This document shows, in pieces, positions 18,651 to 26,139 of a stretch of DNA of 64,000 nt. A program made the position numbers and the translations under genes. The stretch spans positions 40,203 to 104,202 of the forward strand of contig CAJUEK010000005.1 of the NCBI GenBank assembly GCA_910585445.1, written 5' to 3'. Within the stretch, counting starts at the first letter, position 1. Every line of letters begins with the position of its first letter. Below the pieces are notes generated by a model that saw only the letters and a program-made list of their open reading frames with translations, had not been told where the DNA came from and made no database searches. This DNA comes from an uncultured Bacteroidales bacterium (GTDB lineage Bacteria; Bacteroidota; Bacteroidia; Bacteroidales; UBA932).

Positions 18651-19292
18651 TTATAGGGACGGCGTCAGCAGCGCTGTCCCTTTGTTTTGTGTGCGATATC
18701 CGGAAAATTCCCGGATGATGAGTTCGCGTTTCAGGTCTGCTCCGAGGGCGTAGTTCCCGAAGTCTATGCGATTTGCAAAACAGAGGTCATCCCCTTTGAA
18801 AAGGGTGACCTCTGCATTTTTCATTATTTCATTGATTTTGTCTGACGCTTCCTTGGGAATGACCAGGTGGCACGGAATCACTACTGATACCGGGTTCAGA
18901 CCGATGGCATGCGCTACGGCTCTCACGCCGGCCCTGTTCTGGCACAATTCCGCAAAGTCGCTGTAGCATATCAGCCTTGCGCGTGGCTCTGCCTGTGCGG
19001 TGATGGCTTCACCGTGCGTCAGCTCAAAAAGCTTTTTCCATACTTTTTTCTGGAACGGTGTCCCGAAAAGAACCATGTCGTCCCAGGCAAGCGTCTGTCT
19101 GAGCCTCCATACTTCGTCAAATCCTGCCCTTGAACATGATATTTCCCTTATGCAGTTTCCTGAATCGGGCGATGTGCCGCATTTGTTTGTGGCCAGTCTT
19201 GCCGCTATTTGCGCAAAAAGCCTGTAGTCTGTGGATATTGCGGCGACTTTGCCGTCTATTCTGACTATAAACCATGTCCGGTCGGTTTCCAT
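18651..19292 (-). CDS. O6-alkylguanine-DNA alkyltransferase family protein, variant active site
   Basis: A 213-residue protein of the Ogt/MGMT family, which removes alkyl groups from O6-guanine by self-alkylation. GTPFQKKVWKKL and GVRAVAHAIGLNPVSVVIPC match the DNA-binding and catalytic region, with acceptor Cys141 and the arginine finger at R124. The normally near-invariant PCHR is PCHL here (Leu143), and the helix before it (SDFAELCQNRAG) is poorly conserved. An atypical substrate or an alkyltransferase-like role is possible. Monocistronic; converges on the SIMPL gene. Confidence 0.8.
   Translation of the reverse strand: METDRTWFIVRIDGKVAAISTDYRLFAQIAARLATNKCGTSPDSGNCIREISCSRAGFDEVWRLRQTLAWDDMVLFGTPFQKKVWKKLFELTHGEAITAQAEPRARLICYSDFAELCQNRAGVRAVAHAIGLNPVSVVIPCHLVIPKEASDKINEIMKNAEVTLFKGDDLCFANRIDFGNYALGADLKRELIIREFSGYRTQNKGTALLTPSL
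18655..18690. terminator. bidirectional terminator overlapping the methyltransferase 3' end
   Basis: AGGGACGGCG and GCGCTGTCCCT form a 10-bp stem with one G-T pair, followed by TTTGTTTTG on the plus strand. The hairpin lies within the last codons of the minus-strand gene. Confidence 0.65.
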
Positions 19293-19331
19293 GTCTTCGG
19301 GATTTTAAAAAGTTTTTTGGGGCTTAACCGT

Positions 19332-20126
19332 TTATTGTACAAGGTCAACAATTTCCGCCCAAGGGACTGTGACGCGTGTGAGTCCTATGACATACGGTCC
19401 GATTTCGTATCTTCCGTAAAGGTAAGTCACGCCTTTGTCCGTTATGTAGAAATTGCCGTTAGGGGCGATTTCCTTTACGAACAGCATTTCGTAGTCATCG
19501 GCGTTCTCAAACGAATCCTTGAGGTGCGCCGTCAGGGCCTTCGCCATCTCCTCTTCAAAACCGTCCTTGAAAATGTCCTCTTCATAAAGCAGCTCTCCGG
19601 TTGTGAGGTCGAACACAAGCCCGGTCTCATTGTCCGTCCCGTGCGCTCCTCCCGTGAAATTGTACTCATAGACAACATAGCTGCACATGTTGCCGTACTG
19701 CGGCATGAAATGTCCCACTATTATGTTTTCCCAGCTCAGCATCGGCGCGCCTTCCGAGTTTTCCATGCCGTCAATGCCGTTCATGTATCCGAAATCCTTA
19801 AGAAGCTCCAGATTGTCTTTCCTGTATTGTCCGGTGATGGCTTCCTTGAACTCTGAAATGGCCTTGCTCACGTCAGATGACCTGTATCTTTCCCCGAGCA
19901 CTGCCGCTGTGAGGTTTTCGCGCATTCTTTCAAGCTGCTCAGTCTTGAGGCCGCCTGTAGGAATCTCGAGCGTGATTTCCGTAGTAAGGGAATCCTTGCC
20001 GCCTTCATAGAGGACGTAATTCCCGCTTTCTGTAATTGTGTCTGTCTTTAGGGACGGCTGCGACCAGCATCCCGCCAGTCCGAGCGCAGCGGCTGCAATC
20101 GCCGCGAATGAATGAATACGTTTCAT
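19332..20126 (-). CDS. DUF3298-type lipoprotein
   Basis: A 264-residue exported lipoprotein; ALGLAGCWS gives acylated Cys20. The C-terminal half has the DUF3298 features YEYNFTGGAHG, VFDLTTGELL and FYITDKGVTYLYGRYEIGPY (an RsiV-like fold), and the preceding region resembles the associated DUF4163. Such proteins sit in the periplasm or outer membrane and have no established function in this phylum. It is divergent from rpsL and separated by about 240 bp. Confidence 0.8.
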   Translation of the reverse strand: MKRIHSFAAIAAAALGLAGCWSQPSLKTDTITESGNYVLYEGGKDSLTTEITLEIPTGGLKTEQLERMRENLTAAVLGERYRSSDVSKAISEFKEAITGQYRKDNLELLKDFGYMNGIDGMENSEGAPMLSWENIIVGHFMPQYGNMCSYVVYEYNFTGGAHGTDNETGLVFDLTTGELLYEEDIFKDGFEEEMAKALTAHLKDSFENADDYEMLFVKEIAPNGNFYITDKGVTYLYGRYEIGPYVIGLTRVTVPWAEIVDLVQ

Positions 20127-20280
20127 ATGTCACATAAATAATTTGCCGTATAGGCTTGTTCCGAGGGTGTCCTGTACGCAAAATCAAGGCCACCGCCCCG
20201 GCCTTCCCAAGGCAACTTCTCACAAAGATATGAAATTGTGCCAATGTTATCAACAATCCAAGGTGCTGAATTTCAGCTTT

Positions 20281-20314
20281 TTTGTTGATAAATAAAAAAT
20301 AATTCGTATATTTG
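20281..20314 (+). promoter_or_regulatory. promoter of the rpsL operon
   Basis: TTTG (20281-20284), 22 bp, TATATTTG (20307-20314). The leader to the rpsL ATG is about 45 bases. Confidence 0.75.
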
Positions 20315-20366
20315 CAGCCCCTAAAATGGGGGAAAAGAAACATAAATTAAAGATTAACAATCATTT

Positions 20367-20750
20367 ATGCCTACAATTCAACAATTAGTTCGCAAAGGAC
20401 GCGAGGTTATCGTCGAGAAGAGTAAATCTCGCGCGTTGGATGCTTGTCCTCAGAGAAGGGGCGTATGCGTGCGTGTGTACACAACCACACCTAAGAAACC
20501 TAACTCAGCAATGCGTAAGGTTGCCCGTGTACGTCTTACCAACTCAAAAGAGGTCAACGCGTACATTCCTGGCGAGGGCCACAACCTTCAGGAGCACTCA
20601 ATCGTGCTTGTCCGCGGAGGTCGTGTAAAGGACCTTCCGGGTGTGCGTTACCACATCCTTAGAGGAGCTTTGGATACTGCAGGTGTCGATGGAAGAACAA
20701 ATTCACGTTCTCTCTACGGTACCAAGAGGCCAAAGAAATCTAAGAAGTAA
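20367..20750 (+). CDS. rpsL: 30S ribosomal protein S12
   Basis: A 127-residue decoding-centre protein. The loops TTTPKKPNSAMRK and RGGRVKDLPGVRYH are present with the wild-type lysines whose substitution commonly gives streptomycin resistance, so the sequence predicts sensitivity at this locus. Length and start are standard. First gene of the operon rpsL-rpsG-fusA-rpsJ (34 bp to rpsG). Confidence 0.99.
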   Translation: MPTIQQLVRKGREVIVEKSKSRALDACPQRRGVCVRVYTTTPKKPNSAMRKVARVRLTNSKEVNAYIPGEGHNLQEHSIVLVRGGRVKDLPGVRYHILRGALDTAGVDGRTNSRSLYGTKRPKKSKK

Positions 20751-20784
20751 TTTTAATCATTATCACCTTTAATTTTCTGAAAAA

Positions 20785-21261
20785 ATGAGAAAAACGAAGC
20801 CTAAGAAGAGGATTCTACTTCCTGATCCTAAGTTTCACGATGTGATGGTAACACGTTTCGTGAACAATCTTATGTTGCAGGGAAAGAAGAGTATCGCGTA
20901 TTCTATTTTTTACGATGCCATTGACATGGTAGGCGAGAAGATGAAAGATTCTGACAAGGCTCCTCTAGATATTTGGAGGAAGGCTCTCGAGAACGTGACA
21001 CCTCAGGTTGAGGTAAAGTCACGCCGTATCGGTGGAGCTAACTTCCAGGTGCCAATGGAGGTGCGCCCGGAGAGGAAGATTTCGCTTTCCATGAAGAACA
21101 TGATTGCATTCGCCCGCAAGCGTTCTGGCCACACCATGGCAGAAAAGCTCTGTGCTGAGATTCTTGCAGCATATAACTGCGAGGGTGCGGCGTTCAAGAG
21201 AAAAGAAGACATGCACAGAATGGCAGAGGCCAACAAGGCATTTGCACACTTCCGTTTCTAA
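20785..21261 (+). CDS. rpsG: 30S ribosomal protein S7
   Basis: A 158-residue primary 16S rRNA-binding protein of the small-subunit head. RKTKPKKRILLPDPKFHD, FVNNLMLQGKKSIAYSIFYD and RRIGGANFQVPMEVRPERK are typical for Bacteroidetes S7. Second gene of the operon, 21 bp before fusA. Confidence 0.99.
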   Translation: MRKTKPKKRILLPDPKFHDVMVTRFVNNLMLQGKKSIAYSIFYDAIDMVGEKMKDSDKAPLDIWRKALENVTPQVEVKSRRIGGANFQVPMEVRPERKISLSMKNMIAFARKRSGHTMAEKLCAEILAAYNCEGAAFKRKEDMHRMAEANKAFAHFRF

Positions 21262-21282
21262 TCCCCAACAAGAACAGAGACA

Positions 21283-23394
21283 ATGGCAAGAGATCTTAAA
21301 TTCACCAGAAACATCGGTATCATGGCTCACATTGATGCCGGTAAGACAACAACCTCAGAGCGTATCCTTTTCTATACGGGTAAGACCCATAAGATCGGAG
21401 AGGTTCACGAGGGTGCTGCCACAATGGACTGGATGGTCCAGGAGCAGGAGCGCGGTATCACCATCACTTCTGCAGCGACCACAGCCTTCTGGCATTACAA
21501 AGGGGACACTTATCAGATTAACCTTATCGACACTCCGGGCCACGTGGACTTCACCGTTGAGGTTGAGCGTTCGCTCCGCGTGCTTGACGGTACCGTCGCT
21601 ACTTTCTGTGCAGTAGGACGCGTACAGCCGCAGTCTGAGACCGTATGGCGCCAGGCTGACAAATACGGAGTTCCTAAGATTGCTTATATCAACAAGATGG
21701 ACCGTGTGGGTGCTGACTTTCTCGCAGTCGTTGAGGAAATCAAGGAGAAGCTCGGCGCAAGGGCTGTGCCTATCTGCCTCCCTATCGGTTCAGAGGACAA
21801 GTTCCAGGGTATCGTCGACCTTATCGCAAACAAGGCGATAATTTATGACGGCTCTGACAACCTTGTCAACTATACTCTCGCAGACGTTCCGGCTGAAATG
21901 GCAGACGAAGTTGCAATGTGGAGAGAGAAACTTGTTGAGGCTGCTGCAGAGTACGATGAGACTCTCATGGAGAAATTCTTTGAGGATCCTGACTCAATTT
22001 CTGAGGAGGAGCTTATCACCGCTCTCAGGAAAGCTACAATTGACATGTCAATCGTTCCGGCATGCTGCGGTTCTTCATTCAAGAACAAGGGTGTCCAGTT
22101 CCTTCTTGACGCCGTGATGCGTTATCTTCCTTCACCTCTTGACATTCCTGCCACAAAGGGAACAGATCCAAGAAGCGGAGAGGAAGTTGAGCGTAAGCCT
22201 GATGCAAAAGAGCCTTTCTGCGCCCTCGTGTTCAAGATTGCGACAGACCCGTTCGTGGGACGCCTCGCATTCCTCAGGGCATATTCAGGACGTCTTGATG
22301 CAGGCTCATATGTCCTCAATACACGTTCTGACAAGAAGGAGCGCGTAGCGAGACTTTATCAGATGCACTCGAACAAGCAGAATCCTATCGAGTTCGTAGA
22401 GGCCGGAGACATCTGTGCTGCTGTCGGATTCAAGGATCTCCGCACCGGAGACACAATCTGCGTCGAGTCTGCGCCTATCACTCTGGAGTCTATGGAGTTC
22501 CCAGATCCGGTAATCGGACTTGCAGTGGAGCCTAAGACACAGAAAGACCTTGACAAGCTCGGTATCGCACTTGCGAAACTGGCAGAGGAGGACCCTACAT
22601 TCACTGTCAAGACTGACCATGAGACAGGACAGACTGTCATCAGCGGTATGGGTGAGCTTCACCTCGACATCATCGTTGACCGTCTCCGCCGTGAGTTCAA
22701 TGTTGACATCAACCAGGGTGCACCTCAGGTGAACTACAAAGAGGCAATCACTCAGCCTGTTCAGCACCGTGAGGTGTTCAAGAAGCAGACCGGTGGCCGC
22801 GGTAAGTTCGCTGACATCATCGTTGAGATCGGACCTGCTGACGAGGGAGTTGTTGGACTTCAGTTCGTTGACGAGGTCAAAGGAGGTAACATTCCTAAGG
22901 AGTTCATCCCGTCTGTGGAGAAAGGATTCAAGTCCGCCATGGCAAACGGTGTTCTCGCAGGATATGAGGTCCCTTCATTGAAGGTTGTCCTCAAGGACGG
23001 TTCGTTCCACCCTGTCGATTCAGACCAGCTCTCATTCGAGATTTGTGCCCGTCAGGCTTTCCGTCATGCATGCCCTAAGGCAAGACCGGTTCTTCTTGAG
23101 CCTATCATGAGCCTTGAGGTTGTGACTCCGGAGGACTACATGGGAGATATCGTAGGTGACCTCAACCGTCGCCGCGGACAGATCAACGCAATGGACTCGA
23201 CTGTCGGTGCACGTATCGTGAAAGCATACGTGCCGCTTGCAGAGCAGTTCGGTTACGTGACAATCCTCCGTACGATATCATCAGGTCGTGCAACCAGCAC
23301 GATGACTTTCGACCATTATGCTGAGGTTCCTGCTAACCTCGCTAAGGAAGTTATCGAGAAGAGCGGTTACAAGAGCGCTGACGATGACGAATAA
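21283..23394 (+). CDS. fusA: elongation factor G
   Basis: A 703-residue translational GTPase that drives tRNA-mRNA translocation and, with RRF, ribosome recycling. G motifs are intact: AHIDAGKT (residues 15-22), RGITITSAATT, DTPGHVDFT and NKMDR. Domain IV (QVNYKEAI, GGRGKFADI) and domain V (LEPIMSLEVVTPEDYMGDI) are complete. Lies between rpsG and rpsJ, as expected for the str operon. Confidence 0.99.
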   Translation: MARDLKFTRNIGIMAHIDAGKTTTSERILFYTGKTHKIGEVHEGAATMDWMVQEQERGITITSAATTAFWHYKGDTYQINLIDTPGHVDFTVEVERSLRVLDGTVATFCAVGRVQPQSETVWRQADKYGVPKIAYINKMDRVGADFLAVVEEIKEKLGARAVPICLPIGSEDKFQGIVDLIANKAIIYDGSDNLVNYTLADVPAEMADEVAMWREKLVEAAAEYDETLMEKFFEDPDSISEEELITALRKATIDMSIVPACCGSSFKNKGVQFLLDAVMRYLPSPLDIPATKGTDPRSGEEVERKPDAKEPFCALVFKIATDPFVGRLAFLRAYSGRLDAGSYVLNTRSDKKERVARLYQMHSNKQNPIEFVEAGDICAAVGFKDLRTGDTICVESAPITLESMEFPDPVIGLAVEPKTQKDLDKLGIALAKLAEEDPTFTVKTDHETGQTVISGMGELHLDIIVDRLRREFNVDINQGAPQVNYKEAITQPVQHREVFKKQTGGRGKFADIIVEIGPADEGVVGLQFVDEVKGGNIPKEFIPSVEKGFKSAMANGVLAGYEVPSLKVVLKDGSFHPVDSDQLSFEICARQAFRHACPKARPVLLEPIMSLEVVTPEDYMGDIVGDLNRRRGQINAMDSTVGARIVKAYVPLAEQFGYVTILRTISSGRATSTMTFDHYAEVPANLAKEVIEKSGYKSADDDE

Positions 23395-23423
23395 TTGTTT
23401 AACAGAATCCAACGAAATCTGAT

Positions 23424-23732
23424 ATGAGCCAAATAATTAGAATCAAACTCAAATCATTCGATCACATGCTGGTTGACAAGTCAGCAAAGAAGATCGTTGA
23501 GACAGTGTCTGCTACAGGTGCGCGCGTGAACGGGCCTATTCCGCTTCCGACGAACAAGAAGATTTTCACTGTCAACCGCTCGACTTTCGTAAACAAGAAG
23601 TCTCGTGAGCAGTTTGAACTCAGTTCATTCCGCCGTCTTCTTGACATTTACGATGCTACTCCAAAAACAGTTGACGCTCTCATGAAGCTTGAACTGTCAA
23701 GTGGAGTTGAGGTTGAGATCAAACTCAGCTAA
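23424..23732 (+). CDS. rpsJ: 30S ribosomal protein S10
   Basis: A 102-residue small-subunit protein (IRIKLKSFDHMLVDKSAKKI, GPIPLPTNKKIFTVNRS, HSR-loop region SREQFELSSFRR). It is the last gene of this operon: rplC, which commonly follows in related genomes, is absent and a tRNA unit with its own promoter begins 20 bp later. Confidence 0.98.
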   Translation: MSQIIRIKLKSFDHMLVDKSAKKIVETVSATGARVNGPIPLPTNKKIFTVNRSTFVNKKSREQFELSSFRRLLDIYDATPKTVDALMKLELSSGVEVEIKLS

Positions 23733-23753
23733 GCTGTAAGGTTTTTTGCATCA

Positions 23754-23787
23754 TTTGATGCGGAATCAAAAATAATTGCTATATTTG
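23754..23787 (+). promoter_or_regulatory. promoter of the CAU-tRNA unit
   Basis: TTTG (23754-23757), 22 bp, TATATTTG (23780-23787). Transcription would start near 23795, about 110 bp before the tRNA. Confidence 0.7.
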
Positions 23788-23792
23788 CATCC

Positions 23793-23824
23793 CCGTCCGG
23801 TTATTGGACTTGATAGCCGGACGG
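23793..23824 (+). promoter_or_regulatory. hairpin at the 5' end of the tRNA transcript
   Basis: CCGTCCGG (23793-23800) pairs perfectly with CCGGACGG (23817-23824). It is not followed by a T-run, so it is a leader structure rather than a terminator. Confidence 0.55.
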
Positions 23825-23907
23825 AAGCAAATATTAAAGTTCTTTTTCAATTTGAAATGACTTTGACGTTTCGTTTATTTCCTTAGTGAAAGAAAACAAA
23901 CGGTAAT

Positions 23908-23982
23908 GGTCCCTTAGCTCAGTTGGTTAGTAGCACCTGACTCATAATCAGGGGGTCGCAGGATCATGCCCTGCAGGGACCA
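23908..23982 (+). tRNA. tRNA with CAU anticodon (Ile2-like or Met), structurally abnormal
   Basis: Acceptor GGTCCCT/AGGGACC, anticodon stem CCTGA/TCAGG with loop CTCATAA (anticodon CAU) and T-stem GCAGG/CCTGC are perfect. The acceptor and TAGCTCAG context resemble tRNA-Ile2, whose C34 becomes lysidine, more than elongator Met. Two defects stand out. The D-stem 3' strand reads GTAGC instead of GAGC, leaving three pairs and a longer loop. The T-loop is ATCATGC instead of TTCGAGC, changing positions 54, 57 and 58. CCA is not encoded. It may be a pseudo-tRNA, a tRNA-like RNA or an assembly error. Confidence 0.7.
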
Positions 23983-23988
23983 CTATCA

Positions 23989-24024
23989 GCCGCCCATCCA
24001 AATCGGATGGGCGGCTTTCTTTTA
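23989..24024 (+). terminator. terminator of the CAU-tRNA unit
   Basis: GCCGCCCATCC (23989-23999) and GGATGGGCGGC (24005-24015) form an 11-bp perfect stem with a 5-base loop, followed by TTTCTTTTA. Confidence 0.9.
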
Positions 24025-24065
24025 TCCTTATCCCATCAAGAATTTTCCTTTTGCTCGTTAAAGGC

Positions 24066-24209
24066 ATGCAGGCCCTGTTCAAGGCAACGTCTCTCACTCC
24101 GTTGCTGTGGATACAGGTTGCCGGACTGTCCGCATCCGCCATGTTCATAAACGAAATCATGAAGCTGTTTGCCGCCATGTTCAATCTCCTCCGCAGCGGC
24201 AACTTATGA
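24066..24209 (+). CDS. possible small membrane peptide or gene remnant
   Basis: A 47-codon frame, MQALFKATSLTPLLW then IQVAGLSASAMFINEIMKLF, with one probable membrane helix. The pattern is faintly like the C-terminus of P-type cation ATPases, but no upstream part of such a gene exists. It begins 40 bp after a terminator and has no visible promoter. It could be a remnant or chance. Confidence 0.2.
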   Translation: MQALFKATSLTPLLWIQVAGLSASAMFINEIMKLFAAMFNLLRSGNL

Positions 24210-24345
24210 TTTAAATATTTCCCAGTGTCCTGTATCACTACTACCGGTGTAATGAACTCTACCTGACATTTGTTTCAGGCATCTTGCTATTATTTTTGGA
24301 CTTGCAACGGCTTGTTCCCACTCTCACCTTGTTCTCACTCAGTGG

Positions 24346-24447
24346 TATCCACCCAGAATGACATTTCGGTGGATAGAACATTGTTTTCTGCTCTCCTATC
24401 CATCCCTATTCGGAATTTCATGTATACAGCCACGTGGTTTCTATACT
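24346..24447 (+). repeat. dispersed repeat family 2 (51-bp units), two-unit array
   Basis: TATCC starts units at 24346 and 24397, 51 bp apart. Unit 1 folds as ATCCACC (24347-24353) with GGTGGAT (24368-24374) around AATG-A-CATT. The same region is found inverted at 54620-54725. One frame reads LSTQNDISVDRTLFSAL, comparable with the 17-residue periodicity of the 45.4-kb array. Confidence 0.7.
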
Positions 24448-24646
24448 TGTTCCGATTATCATATGATACAAATGCTCAACTTGCTGCAAATCAGTAAATT
24501 ATGCGGGGATGCAGATTCGCGCATCCACCTTTGTGTAATGCGCTGCTAATAAGCGGCTTATGCTTTTGTGCGGGCATTATTGTGGAATTGTCTCATGTCA
24601 CCACGGCTGGCAAGTTGCAATGAAAAATGGAAAAGCAGGCTGCCGT

Positions 24647-24737
24647 GGAAAAACGGTAAAAATATCCTGCGATTTTTTTACCGTTTTTCATTTTGGGAGC
24701 ATTCGGTAAAAAATATGACGTTTTCTTAAACCGTTTT
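24647..24737 (+). repeat. dispersed repeat family 1, full-length copy
   Basis: GGAAAAACGGTAAAAATATC, a TTTTTTTACCGTTTTTCATT centre, GGGAGCATTCGGTAAAAAAT and CTTAAACCGTTTT. It is the reverse complement of 10465-10556 along nearly its whole length. Confidence 0.75.
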
Positions 24738-25008
24738 GTGTTTTCACAACAACTCAGTGCAGAATTACATGTCAGGAGAAGCTGGCTTCAGCTATTTGTA
24801 CCTCACGCAGCACATTTTGTGGGGGAAGCTGTCATTTTCCTGATTCAGGTTGACTGCAATCGGAGCCTATCTCTGAAGAAATAGATTCTGGTTCACTCAT
24901 ATTGCATGTTTGCAGGGCAGGGCGCACGCCGTGATGCCGGTCTCATATACTGTAATGTCGGTTTCATATGCCGGTAAGTCGTTTATATGCAGCATTGCCG
25001 TGCTGCGG

Positions 25009-25655
25009 TCAGTATTGGGAAGATGCCAGCAGAATGAGGGCGAGCGGAAGGTATTCCCCGAGGGATTGGCGCAGCACTTTCATGGTTTTTTGCAGGCTTT
25101 TGTCCACTTGCTTGTATGTCAGGCCCAGTTCCTGCGCAATCTCATTATACGTTTTGCCCTCGACCCGGCTCATGACAAATATCTGCCTCTGCGATGCCGG
25201 CAAGTCCTTCAGGGTTTTCCGTAAAATGTCTGTTATTTCATCCGTGAAAATCTGTGACGGATCGCAGCTCTCGATGGCACGGCTGTAATACTCCATGACC
25301 CCGCGTTCCGTATTAAGTATATTTTCATACACTTTCTGATGTCTTGTGCTTGCCCGCCTGTAGTCCATGCATGCATTTCTTACAGCGATGAACATGTATG
25401 ACAGGAGCTCATTTTCCCTCAACGTGTCCCTGCGCTCCCAAAGTGAGAGGAAGCATCTGCTGACAATGTCCTTGGCCTCCTCTGAGTTGCCCGTCTGGAA
25501 ATAGGCCAGCCTTTCAAACTTCTTCCGGTGCTCCGTAAAAAGCTGTTTGAAAGCGTCATAGGTAATATGGGGGGGGTATTCATATGGCTTGCAAAGGTAT
25601 TAAAAATTTTCTGAAGATTCATTTGGACATCAGGCATTTCACGATGTTCGTTCAT
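25009..25655 (-). pseudogene. ECF sigma factor of the PUL, out of frame at a C8 tract (pseudogene or phase-variable)
   Basis: The coding-strand frame that carries ITYDAFKQLFTEHRKKFERL, NSEEAKDIVSRCFLSLWERR (region 2), then LPASQRQIFVMSRVEGKTYN and EIAQELGLTYKQVDKSLQK (region 4) is open to the stop at 25009 but has no upstream start codon. The only ATGs (25655, 25583) are in another frame and are joined to it at a run of eight C (25569-25576). A ninth C would fuse MNTPP directly to HITYDAF and give a normal-length SusC-type ECF sigma factor. As written, a truncated protein lacking region 2 would result. The gene is divergent from the fecR-susCD operon that it should control. A sequencing error in the homopolymer is the main alternative. 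Confidence 0.8.
25569..25576. repeat. G8/C8 homopolymer that shifts the sigma-factor frame
   Basis: Eight G on the plus strand, i.e. ATGAATA followed by C8 on the coding strand. Nine (or six) C would restore the frame. It lies a few codons after ATG 25583. Confidence 0.85.
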
Positions 25656-25730
25656 TCCATTAATTGTTCACTGCCGGCAGTATAGTTCATGAACTAAAAT
25701 TTTGTGGAGCATAAATAATTGTCCGTCAAC

Positions 25731-25790
25731 AATTTGCTGAAATGCGATTCCCCAAAACCGGGGAATCGTTTATTCGTAATATGTTGGTTG
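25731..25790 (+). repeat. dispersed hairpin family 5, copy 1
   Basis: CTGAAATG, then CGATTCCCC (25745-25753), loop AAAACC, GGGGAATCG (25760-25768), then TTTATTCGTAATATGTTGG. Other copies are at 37431, 41019 and 45921, with a half copy at 48260. Confidence 0.8.
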
Positions 25791-25800
25791 TAAGGTGATT

Positions 25801-25863
25801 GCATTCCACCGCTATGTCCCGTCCTAAAAAAGTTTACCACAAACCGTAAACTTTTATGCAATC
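25801..25863 (-). repeat. dispersed repeat family 4, copy 1
   Basis: A 63-bp segment containing GTTTACCACAAACCGTAAAC (an inverted repeat with loop CACAAACC) and TTTTATGCAATC. It is the reverse complement of 37344-37406. Confidence 0.8.
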
Positions 25864-25913
25864 AAAAATCTATCGATCGATGCATCGGTATATGTGTGCG
25901 AAGCACAAAAGCA

Positions 25914-25988
25914 AAAGTCGAGAGCAGAGGGAAAATTTATTTTCACTATGCCGAGACCAAGCGTATATATGAACTTTAGTTCAAATAT
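25914..25988 (+). repeat. dispersed repeat family 3, copy C
   Basis: GTCGAGAGCAGAGGGAAAAT, hairpin AAAAT-TTAT-TTT, CACTATGCCGAGACCAAGCG, then TATATATGAACTTTAGTTC. Located between the divergent sigma and fecR genes. Confidence 0.75.
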
Positions 25989-26139
25989 GCGAAAAATCCG
26001 AAAGCATAAGCAAAGCTTACTTTTATTAAAAAAATCCCCGTTCCAAGGGGGAGGTAGTCCGGCTTGTACGTATTCATATGTAAAGCCTCCCAAGGCATGG
26101 GCTTAAAGGCCTGCCTGTGGCATTGCAACTGAAACTGAC

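Larger units (their letters stand above)
23983..25008. other. repeat-rich region downstream of the tRNA
   Basis: This stretch of about 1 kb holds the tRNA terminator, a small hydrophobic open frame (24066-24209), a two-unit 51-bp repeat array (24346-24447) and a full copy of repeat family 1 (24647-24737). No other gene is supported. Confidence 0.6.

Noticed and set aside
19209..19856. Plus-strand open frame of 215 codons
   Set aside because: Antisense to the DUF3298 lipoprotein and the alkyltransferase start, both of which have clear family motifs.
23948..24238. Minus-strand open frame of 96 codons
   Set aside because: It runs antisense through the tRNA and its terminator hairpin; its C-terminal sequence is just the reverse of the tRNA.
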